Assembly (NCBI GenBank): GCA_027040585.1
Contig: JALULU010000411.1
Location: forward strand, 1 to 5,594
Source: Acidobacteriota bacterium
GTDB taxonomy: Bacteria > Acidobacteriota > JAAYUB01 > JAMOQF01
Direction of reading: 5' to 3'
DNA: 5,594 nucleotides
Made by a program: the position numbers and the translations under genes
The notes under the pieces: model-generated
The model's input: only the letters and a program-made list of their open reading frames with translations
Told to the model about the DNA's origin: nothing
The model's database searches: none
Shown: piece after piece, positions 1-5,569 of the stretch
Layout: every line of letters starts with the position of its first letter
How positions within the stretch are numbered: position 1 is the first letter of the stretch

Positions 1-251
1 GAAAAGAAGAAAGAGAGGAAAAATTTGGATTTTTCCTTGAAGCACTGACATATGGGACACCACCTCATGGAGGTATTGCATTGGGGCTCGATAGAATTAT
101 AATGTTGCTTGCAGGTGAAAACTCAATCAGAAATGTAATTTCATTTCCAAAAACTACAAGTGCATTATGTCTTTTAACAGGTTCTCCATCAAAGGTGGAT
201 AGTTCACAACTTGAAGAACTTAAAATAAAAGTTTTAAAGGATGAAATTTAA
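1..251 (+). CDS. aspS: Aspartyl-tRNA synthetase, C-terminal fragment (5' end outside window)
   Basis: This is the last 82 codons of a class II aminoacyl-tRNA synthetase, which attaches aspartate to tRNA-Asp in the cytoplasm. The reading frame starts at base 3 and ends at TAA 249-251. The visible segment reads FGFFLEALTYGTPPHGG, then IALGLDRIIMLLAGENSIRN and VISFPKTTSALCLLTG. This is the hallmark C-terminal end of the bacterial AspRS catalytic domain: the PPHGG loop, class II motif 3 with its GLDR arginine that contacts ATP, and the FPK segment. The short tail (SPSKVDSSQLEELKIKV) is also typical of bacterial AspRS. About 500 residues, including the anticodon-binding and GAD insertion domains, lie upstream of the window. 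Whether the enzyme is discriminating (Asp only) or non-discriminating (Asp/Asn) cannot be judged from this part. Only two bases separate it from the next gene, which implies co-transcription. Confidence 0.96.
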   Translation, partial: KEEREEKFGFFLEALTYGTPPHGGIALGLDRIIMLLAGENSIRNVISFPKTTSALCLLTGSPSKVDSSQLEELKIKVLKDEI

Positions 252-253
252 AA

Positions 254-1225
254 ATGAATGATTTAACATTCTTAAAAAAATCTGAACTATTTAAAGGTTT
301 GCCAGAAAACAAAATAAAGGAAATTTTTGAAAGTGGTGAACTAATTGGCTTTGGACCAGACGAATACATAATTAGAGAAGGTGATAAATCCTATGATCTT
401 TATGTCATTAAAGATGGAGTGGTGGAGGTTATTGTTAAGGAAGGAAAAAAGGTAATTACCTATCTATCAGAAGGTGAATCTTTTGGAGAAATGGCGCTAA
501 TTACAGGAGATAAGAGATCAGCATCAATTAGAGTACCGGAAAAAGCTGTGGTTTTTAAATTGCCTGCTGAAGTTTATGAGAATTACATTTACAATGACAA
601 TCTATTTTTAAGACGCATTTGTGAAGTTCTCGCAATTAGACTAAAAAGGGCAAACACTGAAATTACTATTGGGGATGTTAGGAAAAAATTACATGGAAAA
701 CTAAAATATTTTGACCTTCCAACGGTTCTCCAAACTATTTCCCATTCAAAAGGTACAGGAATACTCTGGCTCGAAAACCCAACTGGTAAAGATGTTGAAA
801 TGTTTATTGCAGAGGGGAAAGTTGTAAATGTAAATTATAAAGAACTTGACCCTGAAGAGGCATTTTATCAGGTTTTTTTAGATCTGGATTCATTTACAGA
901 ATTTAAGTTTGATGAAAAAGATAAATTCAGGATATTGTCCCCAAAGATTTATAAAGATTTATCATTTCTTTTAATGGAAGCTGTTAAAAATAGAGATGAA
1001 TTTGAAAAGCTATTAAAAGAGTTGGGTGGAAAAGAAAGAAAATTTAAGAAAATTTCACGAAAACTTCTATGGAATGAGGAATCCACACTTGAATGTGCTA
1101 CTCAAATCTGGATAATGATTGAGGAGAATTTTAAATTAAAAGATATTTTAAGTGGTTGTAACAGATCATATGATGTTGTTATAAAAATAATACATAACAT
1201 GCTAAAGAATGGCCTTATAGAGTAG
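254..1225 (+). CDS. Cyclic-nucleotide-binding domain / PATAN (DUF4388) regulatory protein
   Basis: A 323-residue predicted soluble signalling protein of unknown target. Residues about 5-130 form a CRP/PKA-type cNMP-binding fold. The phosphate-binding cassette is at 77-92 (FGEMALITGDKRSASI), with the ligand-contacting E79 and R88 both present at PKA-like spacing, so nucleotide binding is plausible. Residues about 147-225 match the PATAN/DUF4388 pattern (FDLPTVLQTIS, then TGILWLE, FIAEGKVVNV and EEAFYQVF), a domain thought to mediate protein-protein contacts in bacterial signalling. Residues about 228-256 are helical. Residues 275-323 look like a small winged helix ending NMLKNGLIE, as seen at the end of other PATAN proteins. 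There is no CRP-type DNA-binding helix-turn-helix directly after the cNMP domain, so it should not be called a Crp/Fnr transcription factor. The ATG at 254 fits the usual N-terminus (LKKSELFKGL); AAGGAT about 12 bases upstream is a modest ribosome site. It lies 2 bp after aspS, and its stop shares one base with the start of the pgsA-like gene. The cNMP and PATAN domains are secure; the ligand and function are unknown. Confidence 0.88.
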   Translation: MNDLTFLKKSELFKGLPENKIKEIFESGELIGFGPDEYIIREGDKSYDLYVIKDGVVEVIVKEGKKVITYLSEGESFGEMALITGDKRSASIRVPEKAVVFKLPAEVYENYIYNDNLFLRRICEVLAIRLKRANTEITIGDVRKKLHGKLKYFDLPTVLQTISHSKGTGILWLENPTGKDVEMFIAEGKVVNVNYKELDPEEAFYQVFLDLDSFTEFKFDEKDKFRILSPKIYKDLSFLLMEAVKNRDEFEKLLKELGGKERKFKKISRKLLWNEESTLECATQIWIMIEENFKLKDILSGCNRSYDVVIKIIHNMLKNGLIE

Positions 1226-1890
1226 TGAAGATAAAAGAACTTTTATCAATACCAAATTTATTTTCCATATCGAGAATTTTCTCTATACCGTTTTTTTACT
1301 ATTTTATTAAAACTAACAACATAAAAGCACTGATTTTTTTAACAATATTCCTTGGAATTTCAGATTTTTTAGATGGCTTTCTCGCAAGAAAATTAAATCA
1401 GGTTAGTGATACTGGAAAATTTTTAGATCCATTTTGCGATAAAGTAGCTGTATTTTCTCTTATTTTGCTTATTTTTTTGTATAGAAATTTTCCTCTATGG
1501 GCATTTTTTTATACAATTATCAGGGAAACACTGGTCGCACTTGGTGGACTTTTAATCTTGAGAAAAGAAAAAATCCCCATTACACCAAACTTCTGGGGCA
1601 AAGCAAATGTAACGGCAGAATTTTTTGCCTTTATGGTCTATCTATTTAACCTTAATTTTTATAAAAAAGACTCATTAATTGCTCTTTTCTTTTATCTAAC
1701 TGTTTCACTTATAATTTACCTTAAAGTATTTTTTGATGTATACAAAGGGAAAAAAAGTGTGGAAAAAATTGTGGAAGAATACTCATCTTATGGGTTTATT
1801 AAAGGTAATAAATTAATGAACTTTTTTGCAGTAGTTACAAGTTTTTATTTTATCTATAGAATAATTTATCTACTTCTAATAAATATCTAA
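1225..1890 (+). CDS. pgsA: CDP-alcohol phosphatidyltransferase, probable CDP-diacylglycerol-glycerol-3-phosphate 3-phosphatidyltransferase
   Basis: An integral membrane enzyme that would transfer the phosphatidyl group from CDP-diacylglycerol to an alcohol, most likely glycerol-3-phosphate, the committed step to phosphatidylglycerol. The full family signature D-x2-DG-x2-AR-x8-G-x3-D-x3-D is present: D47, D50, G51, A54, R55, G64, D68 and D72. These aspartates bind the metal ion and the CDP moiety. The N-terminus (SIPNLFSISRIFSIPFF) and the PNFWGKANVTAEF segment at 121-133 resemble PgsA rather than serine or inositol transferases, but the acceptor is inferred. Hydrophobic helices lie at about 10-27, 33-46, 73-87, 90-111, 128-144 and 150-171. 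A charged stretch (about 173-187) and one further hydrophobic helix (199-220) make the protein 221 residues, longer than the roughly 180-190 usual for PgsA. It starts with GTG that overlaps the previous stop (TAGTG). No good ribosome site is visible, so translational coupling is likely. Confidence 0.85.
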   Translation: MKIKELLSIPNLFSISRIFSIPFFYYFIKTNNIKALIFLTIFLGISDFLDGFLARKLNQVSDTGKFLDPFCDKVAVFSLILLIFLYRNFPLWAFFYTIIRETLVALGGLLILRKEKIPITPNFWGKANVTAEFFAFMVYLFNLNFYKKDSLIALFFYLTVSLIIYLKVFFDVYKGKKSVEKIVEEYSSYGFIKGNKLMNFFAVVTSFYFIYRIIYLLLINI

Positions 1891-2252
1891 AAATGAAGTT
1901 TTAAAGTCATCAAAAATGGAATCCTGTTTAAAATAAAGACCCCCAGAGGCATTCCAATAATCGTTATACAAAGGAGATAACCCACTTTAAAGGCAAGTAA
2001 ACCAAGCCACCAACCAATGAGAAAAAAATATAAAGCCCTAAGAAATATGTTTATCTCAATATCCCTTCCCCCAGAATTTGACAAATAGTTTTTAGGTGGT
2101 TTTAAGGTCAAAATTTGAGGTAATCTGTTAAAAATATATGTTCCAATTGGTATACCAATTATTGTCAGACAACAAAGATAGGCAAAAATACCTGCAAAAA
2201 ATCCAACCCACCACCCAACTAATAGAAAATATATTATTCTAAGTAAAAACAT
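1887..2252 (-). CDS. yccF: YccF-family (DUF307) inner membrane protein with two repeats
   Basis: A 121-residue, very hydrophobic protein made of two copies of the YccF inner-membrane component domain. Copy 1 (residues about 5-50) reads RIIYFLLVGWWVG, then LTIIGIPIGTYIFNRLP. Copy 2 (about 72-117) reads RALYFFLIGWWLG, then ITIIGMPLGVFILNRIP. The linker at 51-71 is polar (PPKNYLSNSGGRDIE). The GWW motif followed by IIG(I/M)P(I/L)G is the family hallmark. The biochemical role of this family is not established. The ATG is preceded by a strong ribosome site (AAAGGGGA, 2261-2268) at 8 bp spacing. It follows the lytic transglycosylase gene after 22 bp and is the last gene of the minus-strand run. Its TAG stop lies inside the end of the convergent pgsA-like gene. 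The family call is firm; the gene symbol is by family only. Confidence 0.85.
   Translation of the reverse strand: MFLLRIIYFLLVGWWVGFFAGIFAYLCCLTIIGIPIGTYIFNRLPQILTLKPPKNYLSNSGGRDIEINIFLRALYFFLIGWWLGLLAFKVGYLLCITIIGMPLGVFILNRIPFLMTLKLHF
1902..2240 (-). repeat. Internal duplication in the YccF protein
   Basis: Two aligned protein repeats about 67 residues apart, encoded at roughly 2103-2240 (copy 1) and 1902-2039 (copy 2). Aligned pairs include FLLVGWWVG / FLIGWWLG, TIIGIPIG / TIIGMPLG, and FNRLPQILTL / LNRIPFLMTL. The similarity is clear in protein but diluted in DNA, so the duplication is old. The Pfam family is known to occur in one or more copies, so this is typical rather than unusual. 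Confidence 0.8.
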
Positions 2253-2260
2253 TTTTTATA

Positions 2261-2268
2261 TCCCCTTT
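2261..2268 (-). promoter_or_regulatory. Ribosome binding site for yccF
   Basis: Read on the minus strand this is AAAGGGGA, 8 bases before the ATG at 2252. It sits in the 22 bp gap after the lytic transglycosylase stop and supports independent initiation on a shared transcript. Confidence 0.7.
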
Positions 2269-2274
2269 AACAAA

Positions 2275-4305
2275 TTAATTTCTTGTGGGAATAAGTAAAA
2301 TCATATTTGGTTTTATCAAATGCCTTCTTATTTTGTTATATTTTTTAATATCACTAACCTTCACGTTGTATCTTCTTGAAATTGAATATAGGGTTTCTCC
2401 CCTTCTTACTCTATGTTTAATAAAGGATTTGTTATTATCTAAATTTGAATCAGAATATTCAGCTTTTTCCCTGACTTTCAACCTCATTCCAATTTTCAAT
2501 CTGGTATGTTTTGATATGTGGTTTAACCTACAAAGTTTAGCTACTGAGATTCTATACCTTCTGGATATTCTCCAAAGATTATCCCCTCTTCTCACAATGT
2601 AATAATTTCCACCTGAAAAGTAACTTTTTTTGTGAATATATCTTTTTACTTTAACTACTTTTAAAGAATCTACTGGAATTTTTAGTTTCATACCAGGCTT
2701 TAAATAGACCCTTCTACTTCCCCTCAAATGGTTTATTTTCTTCAAATATTCAACATCAACTCTAAAGGCCCTTGATATTCTCCATAGATTATCCCCTCGC
2801 CTTACTGTGTATGTGTTGTCACCATTTAATTTATATCTTCTTCTTTTACTGTAATATTTAAATCTCCTTGCAATTGGGCTAAGAGGTATAATTATTATCT
2901 GTCCAATTTTAAGTCTTCTCACATTCCTGATATTATTTACATCCCTAATTGAGGAGATTGAAGAACCATACATTCTGGCAATCTTTGAAAGGGTATCTCC
3001 CCTTCTTACTCTGTGCCTTACCCATTTTAATCTCTTTTGTTTAGGAAGTTTAAAAAGTTCTGCAAGTTTACTATCTGGAACATCTGAAGGAAGATATATT
3101 GTATAAGTTTTTACATCAGGCGGAGTCACAAGCCTTCTAAGTTGTGGATTGTAATCCCTTAAATCATTAACATCCATATTTAGAATATCTGCTACTATTC
3201 TCAAATCAGTTGGAGAAGGAATTGTAACTTTTTTGTATTTCAATGGATCATACCTATCAACACTTATACCAAATATTTTTGGATTTTTTGCTATAATCAT
3301 AGCAGCCAATATTAGTGGGACATATTCTCTTGTTTCCCTTGGCAATCTCCATTTTCTTGCAATTTTCCAGTAATCATTCGTCTTATATCTATTTATAAGT
3401 CTCTGTATTCTTCCTTCACCAGAATTATACGCAGCAAGCACCAAATACCAGTCTCCAAACATATCATATAAATCTTTTAAATAACTGCATGCAGCATATG
3501 TGGATTTAATGGGGTCTGCTCTTTCATCTACCCACCAATCCACTCTGAGTCCATACTTCCTTGCAGTCCAGGACATAAACTGCCATATACCCCTTGCCCT
3601 AGCCCTGGAATAAGCATTGGGGTTGAAATTACTTTCAACAAGTCCAAAATATATGAGATCTTGAGGCAATCCATTTTCCTTAAAAATAGTCCTAAAAATC
3701 TTTTCATATCTCCCAAGCCTTCTGAGCCCTCTTATCAATCTTTTATAACCTCTACCATTTAAAAAGTAATTCATCCATTTTATGACCTTTTTGTTTACAA
3801 CAACTGGAAAATCAAACTTTAACTTTTTTACATCGTCCATTAACTTATTTTCAACAGAAGGGTCAATTTTAATTTCCATCAATTTTTCATTTTCAATCTC
3901 ATCAAGGGGAGAAATCTCACCATTTACAACGTTTTCATCAGTGTCAGAGTCAATATAATCGGAAATAAGAGATTTATTTTTATTGTAAAAATCAAATAGA
4001 GCAATAATTTCTGGATATTTCTCAGGTGAATTAAAATAATCATCTTCAAAGAAAAATAGTTTTTCAAATGCATAGGAAACTTCATCAGCAGCAAGTTCTC
4101 TCTCTCCCATTTCCATAAATAGGTTTGCAAGATCGTCGTTAAACAGTTCAGGTAAAGATGATTGTACTTGAGTTTTAGCTTTCTGGATATTTTTTAAAAC
4201 ATTTTCGTTATATATGGGTTCAAAACCAAAAAAAGAAAAACCACTGGTGGTAAAAAAAAGTGAAAAAGAAATTAAAATAGCTAATGTTCTTTTAAAAAAA
4301 TTCAT
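2275..4305 (-). CDS. mltD: MltD-like membrane-bound lytic murein transglycosylase with four LysM domains
   Basis: A periplasmic enzyme that would cleave peptidoglycan between MurNAc and GlcNAc to give 1,6-anhydro ends. The start chosen is the ATG at 4305 (676 residues). It overlaps the ferredoxin stop as ATGA, has AAAAGGGG at 4319-4326, and gives a clean Sec signal (MNFFKRTLAILISFSLFF). The in-frame ATG at 4332 adds nine charged residues and lacks a ribosome site. Numbering from 4305: residues about 30-160 are an acidic region of unknown role. About 165-345 is the MltD/SLT domain, with catalytic E224 in LVESNF, followed by ARGIWQFM, the AAYNSGEG motif and LPRETREYVP. A degenerate LysM-like segment lies at about 360-405 (YNPQLRRLVTPPD). 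Four LysM repeats follow at about 430-474, 498-544, 568-611 and 630-673, joined by strongly basic linkers. E. coli MltD has about 450 residues and two LysM domains, so this one is larger. No lipobox cysteine follows the signal, so unlike E. coli MltD it is probably not a lipoprotein. Confidence 0.93.
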   Translation of the reverse strand: MNFFKRTLAILISFSLFFTTSGFSFFGFEPIYNENVLKNIQKAKTQVQSSLPELFNDDLANLFMEMGERELAADEVSYAFEKLFFFEDDYFNSPEKYPEIIALFDFYNKNKSLISDYIDSDTDENVVNGEISPLDEIENEKLMEIKIDPSVENKLMDDVKKLKFDFPVVVNKKVIKWMNYFLNGRGYKRLIRGLRRLGRYEKIFRTIFKENGLPQDLIYFGLVESNFNPNAYSRARARGIWQFMSWTARKYGLRVDWWVDERADPIKSTYAACSYLKDLYDMFGDWYLVLAAYNSGEGRIQRLINRYKTNDYWKIARKWRLPRETREYVPLILAAMIIAKNPKIFGISVDRYDPLKYKKVTIPSPTDLRIVADILNMDVNDLRDYNPQLRRLVTPPDVKTYTIYLPSDVPDSKLAELFKLPKQKRLKWVRHRVRRGDTLSKIARMYGSSISSIRDVNNIRNVRRLKIGQIIIIPLSPIARRFKYYSKRRRYKLNGDNTYTVRRGDNLWRISRAFRVDVEYLKKINHLRGSRRVYLKPGMKLKIPVDSLKVVKVKRYIHKKSYFSGGNYYIVRRGDNLWRISRRYRISVAKLCRLNHISKHTRLKIGMRLKVREKAEYSDSNLDNNKSFIKHRVRRGETLYSISRRYNVKVSDIKKYNKIRRHLIKPNMILLIPTRN
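2287..3018 (-). repeat. Four tandem LysM-coding repeats with an A-B-B-A relationship
   Basis: The LysM repeats are encoded at about 2884-3018, 2674-2814, 2473-2604 and 2287-2418. Two DNA-level direct repeats stand out. A stretch at about 2564-2588 matches 2774-2798 with one mismatch over 25 bases (encoding RRGDNLWRIS; repeats 2 and 3). A stretch at 2391-2415 matches 2991-3015 with two mismatches over 25 bases (encoding HRVRRG(D/E)TL; repeats 1 and 4). Repeats 2 and 3 are thus closest to each other, and 1 and 4 to each other. LysM domains bind GlcNAc-containing glycans and here should hold the enzyme on peptidoglycan. Confidence 0.85.
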
Positions 4306-4502
4306 TTTTTTAATATTGCCCCTTTTGGACATAAACGAATTGCATCATTAACAATATTATCTATATTTTTGCTATTTATATTTACCTTAAAATCTTTATC
4401 AAAATAAAAGTTATCAGGAAAAGCAAGGACACATTTACCACATTTAATACATTTTTCATCGTCAATAATAATTTCAAGCCCACCCTTTAAAGATTTACTC
4501 AC
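4302..4502 (-). CDS. Small [4Fe-4S] ferredoxin
   Basis: A 66-residue cytoplasmic electron carrier. Cysteines C18, C21 and C24 (CIKCGKC) and a distant C58 followed by proline (RLCPKGAI) give the ligand set of a single-cluster ferredoxin of the Thermotoga/Desulfovibrio type. F28 occupies the place where two-cluster ferredoxins carry a further cysteine (CxxCxxCxxxFP), so only one [4Fe-4S] cluster is expected. The middle (DNFYFDKDFKVNI) is the usual short acidic spacer. The start is GTG at 4502, overlapping the end of accA by 8 bp. A weak GGGTG lies about 10 bases upstream, and no in-frame ATG or TTG exists before C18. The stop overlaps the mltD start as ATGA. Its redox partner is unknown: nothing else in the window is a redox enzyme, so the position between accA and mltD may simply reflect operon packing. 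The ferredoxin call is firm; its role is not known. Confidence 0.9.
   Translation of the reverse strand: MSKSLKGGLEIIIDDEKCIKCGKCVLAFPDNFYFDKDFKVNINSKNIDNIVNDAIRLCPKGAILKK
4319..4326 (-). promoter_or_regulatory. Ribosome binding site that decides the mltD start
   Basis: Read on the minus strand this is AAAAGGGG, inside the ferredoxin coding region, 13 bases before the ATG at 4305. The spacing is somewhat long but the match is good. The alternative upstream ATG at 4332 is preceded by ATTCGTTT, which has no purine-rich site, so the downstream ATG is preferred. Confidence 0.6.
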
Positions 4503-5448
4503 CTGAAACTACACCCATTTTTCTAAATTTTCTATATCTATCCTCAATAAGTTCATCTGCTGACATATTTTGAAGTTCCTTTAAATGTTTTTCAAGCACT
4601 TCGTCCAATAGATTGGCAGCCTTATCATGGTCTTTATGAGCTCCACCTTCAGGTTCTTTGACAATTTCATCTATTATACCAAACTTTAATAGATCTGAAG
4701 ATGTAAGTTTTAAATTTTCAGCGGCCTCTTTAGCGTGCTCCTGATCTTTCCATAAAATAGCAGAACAACTTTCTGGTGAAATCACCGAATATATGGCATT
4801 TTCAAGCATTAAAATCCTATTTGAGACGCCTATTCCAAGGGCACCACCTGACCCACCCTCACCAATAACATTTGATATTATAGGAACTCTCAACTTTGCC
4901 ATTTCTCTCAAATTATAGGCAATTGCCTCAGCCTGACCCCTTTCTTCAGCTCCAACACCGGGATATGCCCCGGGAGTATCTATAAAGGTAATAATAGGTT
5001 TTCCAAATTTTTCAGCCATTTTCATAACCCTGATTGCCTTCCTGTAACCTTCAGGTTGAGGCATCCCAAAATTTCTGAACTGACGTTCCTTTAAGTTTCT
5101 ACCCTTTTGCTGACCTATAACAACAACAGGCGTTCCTTTATAAAAACAAAATCCCGCAACTATTGCAGGATCGTCAGCATACTTTCTATCGCCATGTATT
5201 TCCTCAAAATCTGTAAAAAGTCTCTTTATATAATCAAGGGAATAGGGTCTATTCTCATGCCTTGCAAGTTTTGTTCTTTGCCAGGGATTTAATTGGGAAA
5301 GAATTTCCTTTTGAAGTTCACTTATTTTTTTCCTGAGTTTTTCAATTTCTTCCCTAACTTTCTCGTTATCATCCCCCAACCTTTCCATTTCTGAAAGCGC
5401 TTTTTCAAATACCTCAACTTCCTTTTCAATACTTTCCTTCGAAGACAT
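4495..5448 (-). CDS. accA: Acetyl-CoA carboxylase carboxyltransferase, alpha subunit
   Basis: The cytoplasmic alpha subunit of the carboxyltransferase half of acetyl-CoA carboxylase. It pairs with AccD to move carboxyl from biotin-BCCP to acetyl-CoA, making malonyl-CoA for fatty acid synthesis. The 317 residues match the family length (E. coli has 319). Residues 1-50 are a charged coiled coil, followed by the conserved LNPWQRTKLARHENRPY and the FEEIHGDR segment. The crotonase-like core shows IGQQKGRN (111-118), MPQPEGYRKA (129-138), FIDTPGAYPGVGAEERGQAE (155-174), GEGGSGGALGIGV (196-208, oxyanion-hole region) and SVISPESCSAILW (221-233). No key residue looks missing. There is no AccD zinc-finger domain here, so accD must lie elsewhere. 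The ATG at 5448 has AAGAGGT about 6 bases upstream, and a good promoter precedes it, making it the first gene of the minus-strand run. Confidence 0.97.
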   Translation of the reverse strand: MSSKESIEKEVEVFEKALSEMERLGDDNEKVREEIEKLRKKISELQKEILSQLNPWQRTKLARHENRPYSLDYIKRLFTDFEEIHGDRKYADDPAIVAGFCFYKGTPVVVIGQQKGRNLKERQFRNFGMPQPEGYRKAIRVMKMAEKFGKPIITFIDTPGAYPGVGAEERGQAEAIAYNLREMAKLRVPIISNVIGEGGSGGALGIGVSNRILMLENAIYSVISPESCSAILWKDQEHAKEAAENLKLTSSDLLKFGIIDEIVKEPEGGAHKDHDKAANLLDEVLEKHLKELQNMSADELIEDRYRKFRKMGVVSGE

Positions 5449-5453
5449 AAACT

Positions 5454-5460
5454 ACCTCTT
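5454..5460 (-). promoter_or_regulatory. Ribosome binding site for accA
   Basis: Read on the minus strand this is AAGAGGT, 5-6 bases before the ATG at 5448. It is a good Shine-Dalgarno match and fixes the accA start. Confidence 0.7.
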
Positions 5461-5476
5461 TCATTTTTAAATCTCT

Positions 5477-5505
5477 ATAATACTTTAAAATAGGGAAAAA
5501 ATCAA
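5477..5505 (-). promoter_or_regulatory. Sigma-70-type promoter for the accA-ferredoxin-mltD-yccF operon
   Basis: Read on the minus strand: -35 TTGATT (5500-5505), a 17 bp spacer (5483-5499), and -10 TATTAT (5477-5482). Each hexamer departs from consensus by at most two bases and the spacing is ideal. The predicted start point is near 5470, giving a leader of about 22 nt that contains the accA ribosome site. The surroundings are very AT-rich, so chance -10 boxes are common, but the paired match and short leader make this the best candidate. Confidence 0.65.
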
Positions 5506-5569
5506 TTTTTATTAAGGTTTTGGATATAAAATTTACTAATTTGTTAAATTTTTAATCAATAGGAATAAG

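Noticed and set aside
254..1225. Annotation as a Crp/Fnr transcription factor
   Set aside because: The cNMP fold is followed by PATAN rather than the CRP helix-turn-helix, and the terminal winged-helix-like part matches PATAN-associated tails.
1890..1912. Possible bidirectional terminator at the convergent junction
   Set aside because: ATGA and TCAT flanks form only about four outer pairs, with mismatches and an AT-only core. This is too weak for an intrinsic terminator, despite T-runs next to it on the minus strand.
2285..2602. Plus-strand open frame of 105 codons opposite the LysM region
   Set aside because: It lies antisense to a clear LysM-coding gene, the protein is low-complexity and leucine-rich as expected from reverse-reading basic repeats, and there is no supporting ribosome site.
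3528..3716. Minus-strand 62-codon frame inside the lytic transglycosylase
   Set aside because: It overlaps the catalytic domain in another frame; the mltD frame has conserved motifs throughout this stretch.
3924..4130. Minus-strand 68-codon frame near the mltD N-terminal region
   Set aside because: It is a shadow of the mltD frame, with no recognisable domain and no independent start signal.
4303..4332. Longer mltD start at 4332 (nine extra residues)
   Set aside because: The extra residues are charged and precede the signal peptide, there is no ribosome site, and the ATG at 4305 forms a classic ATGA overlap with the ferredoxin stop.
5107..5292. Plus-strand 61-codon frame opposite accA
   Set aside because: It is antisense to highly conserved AccA motifs and has no domain or ribosome site.
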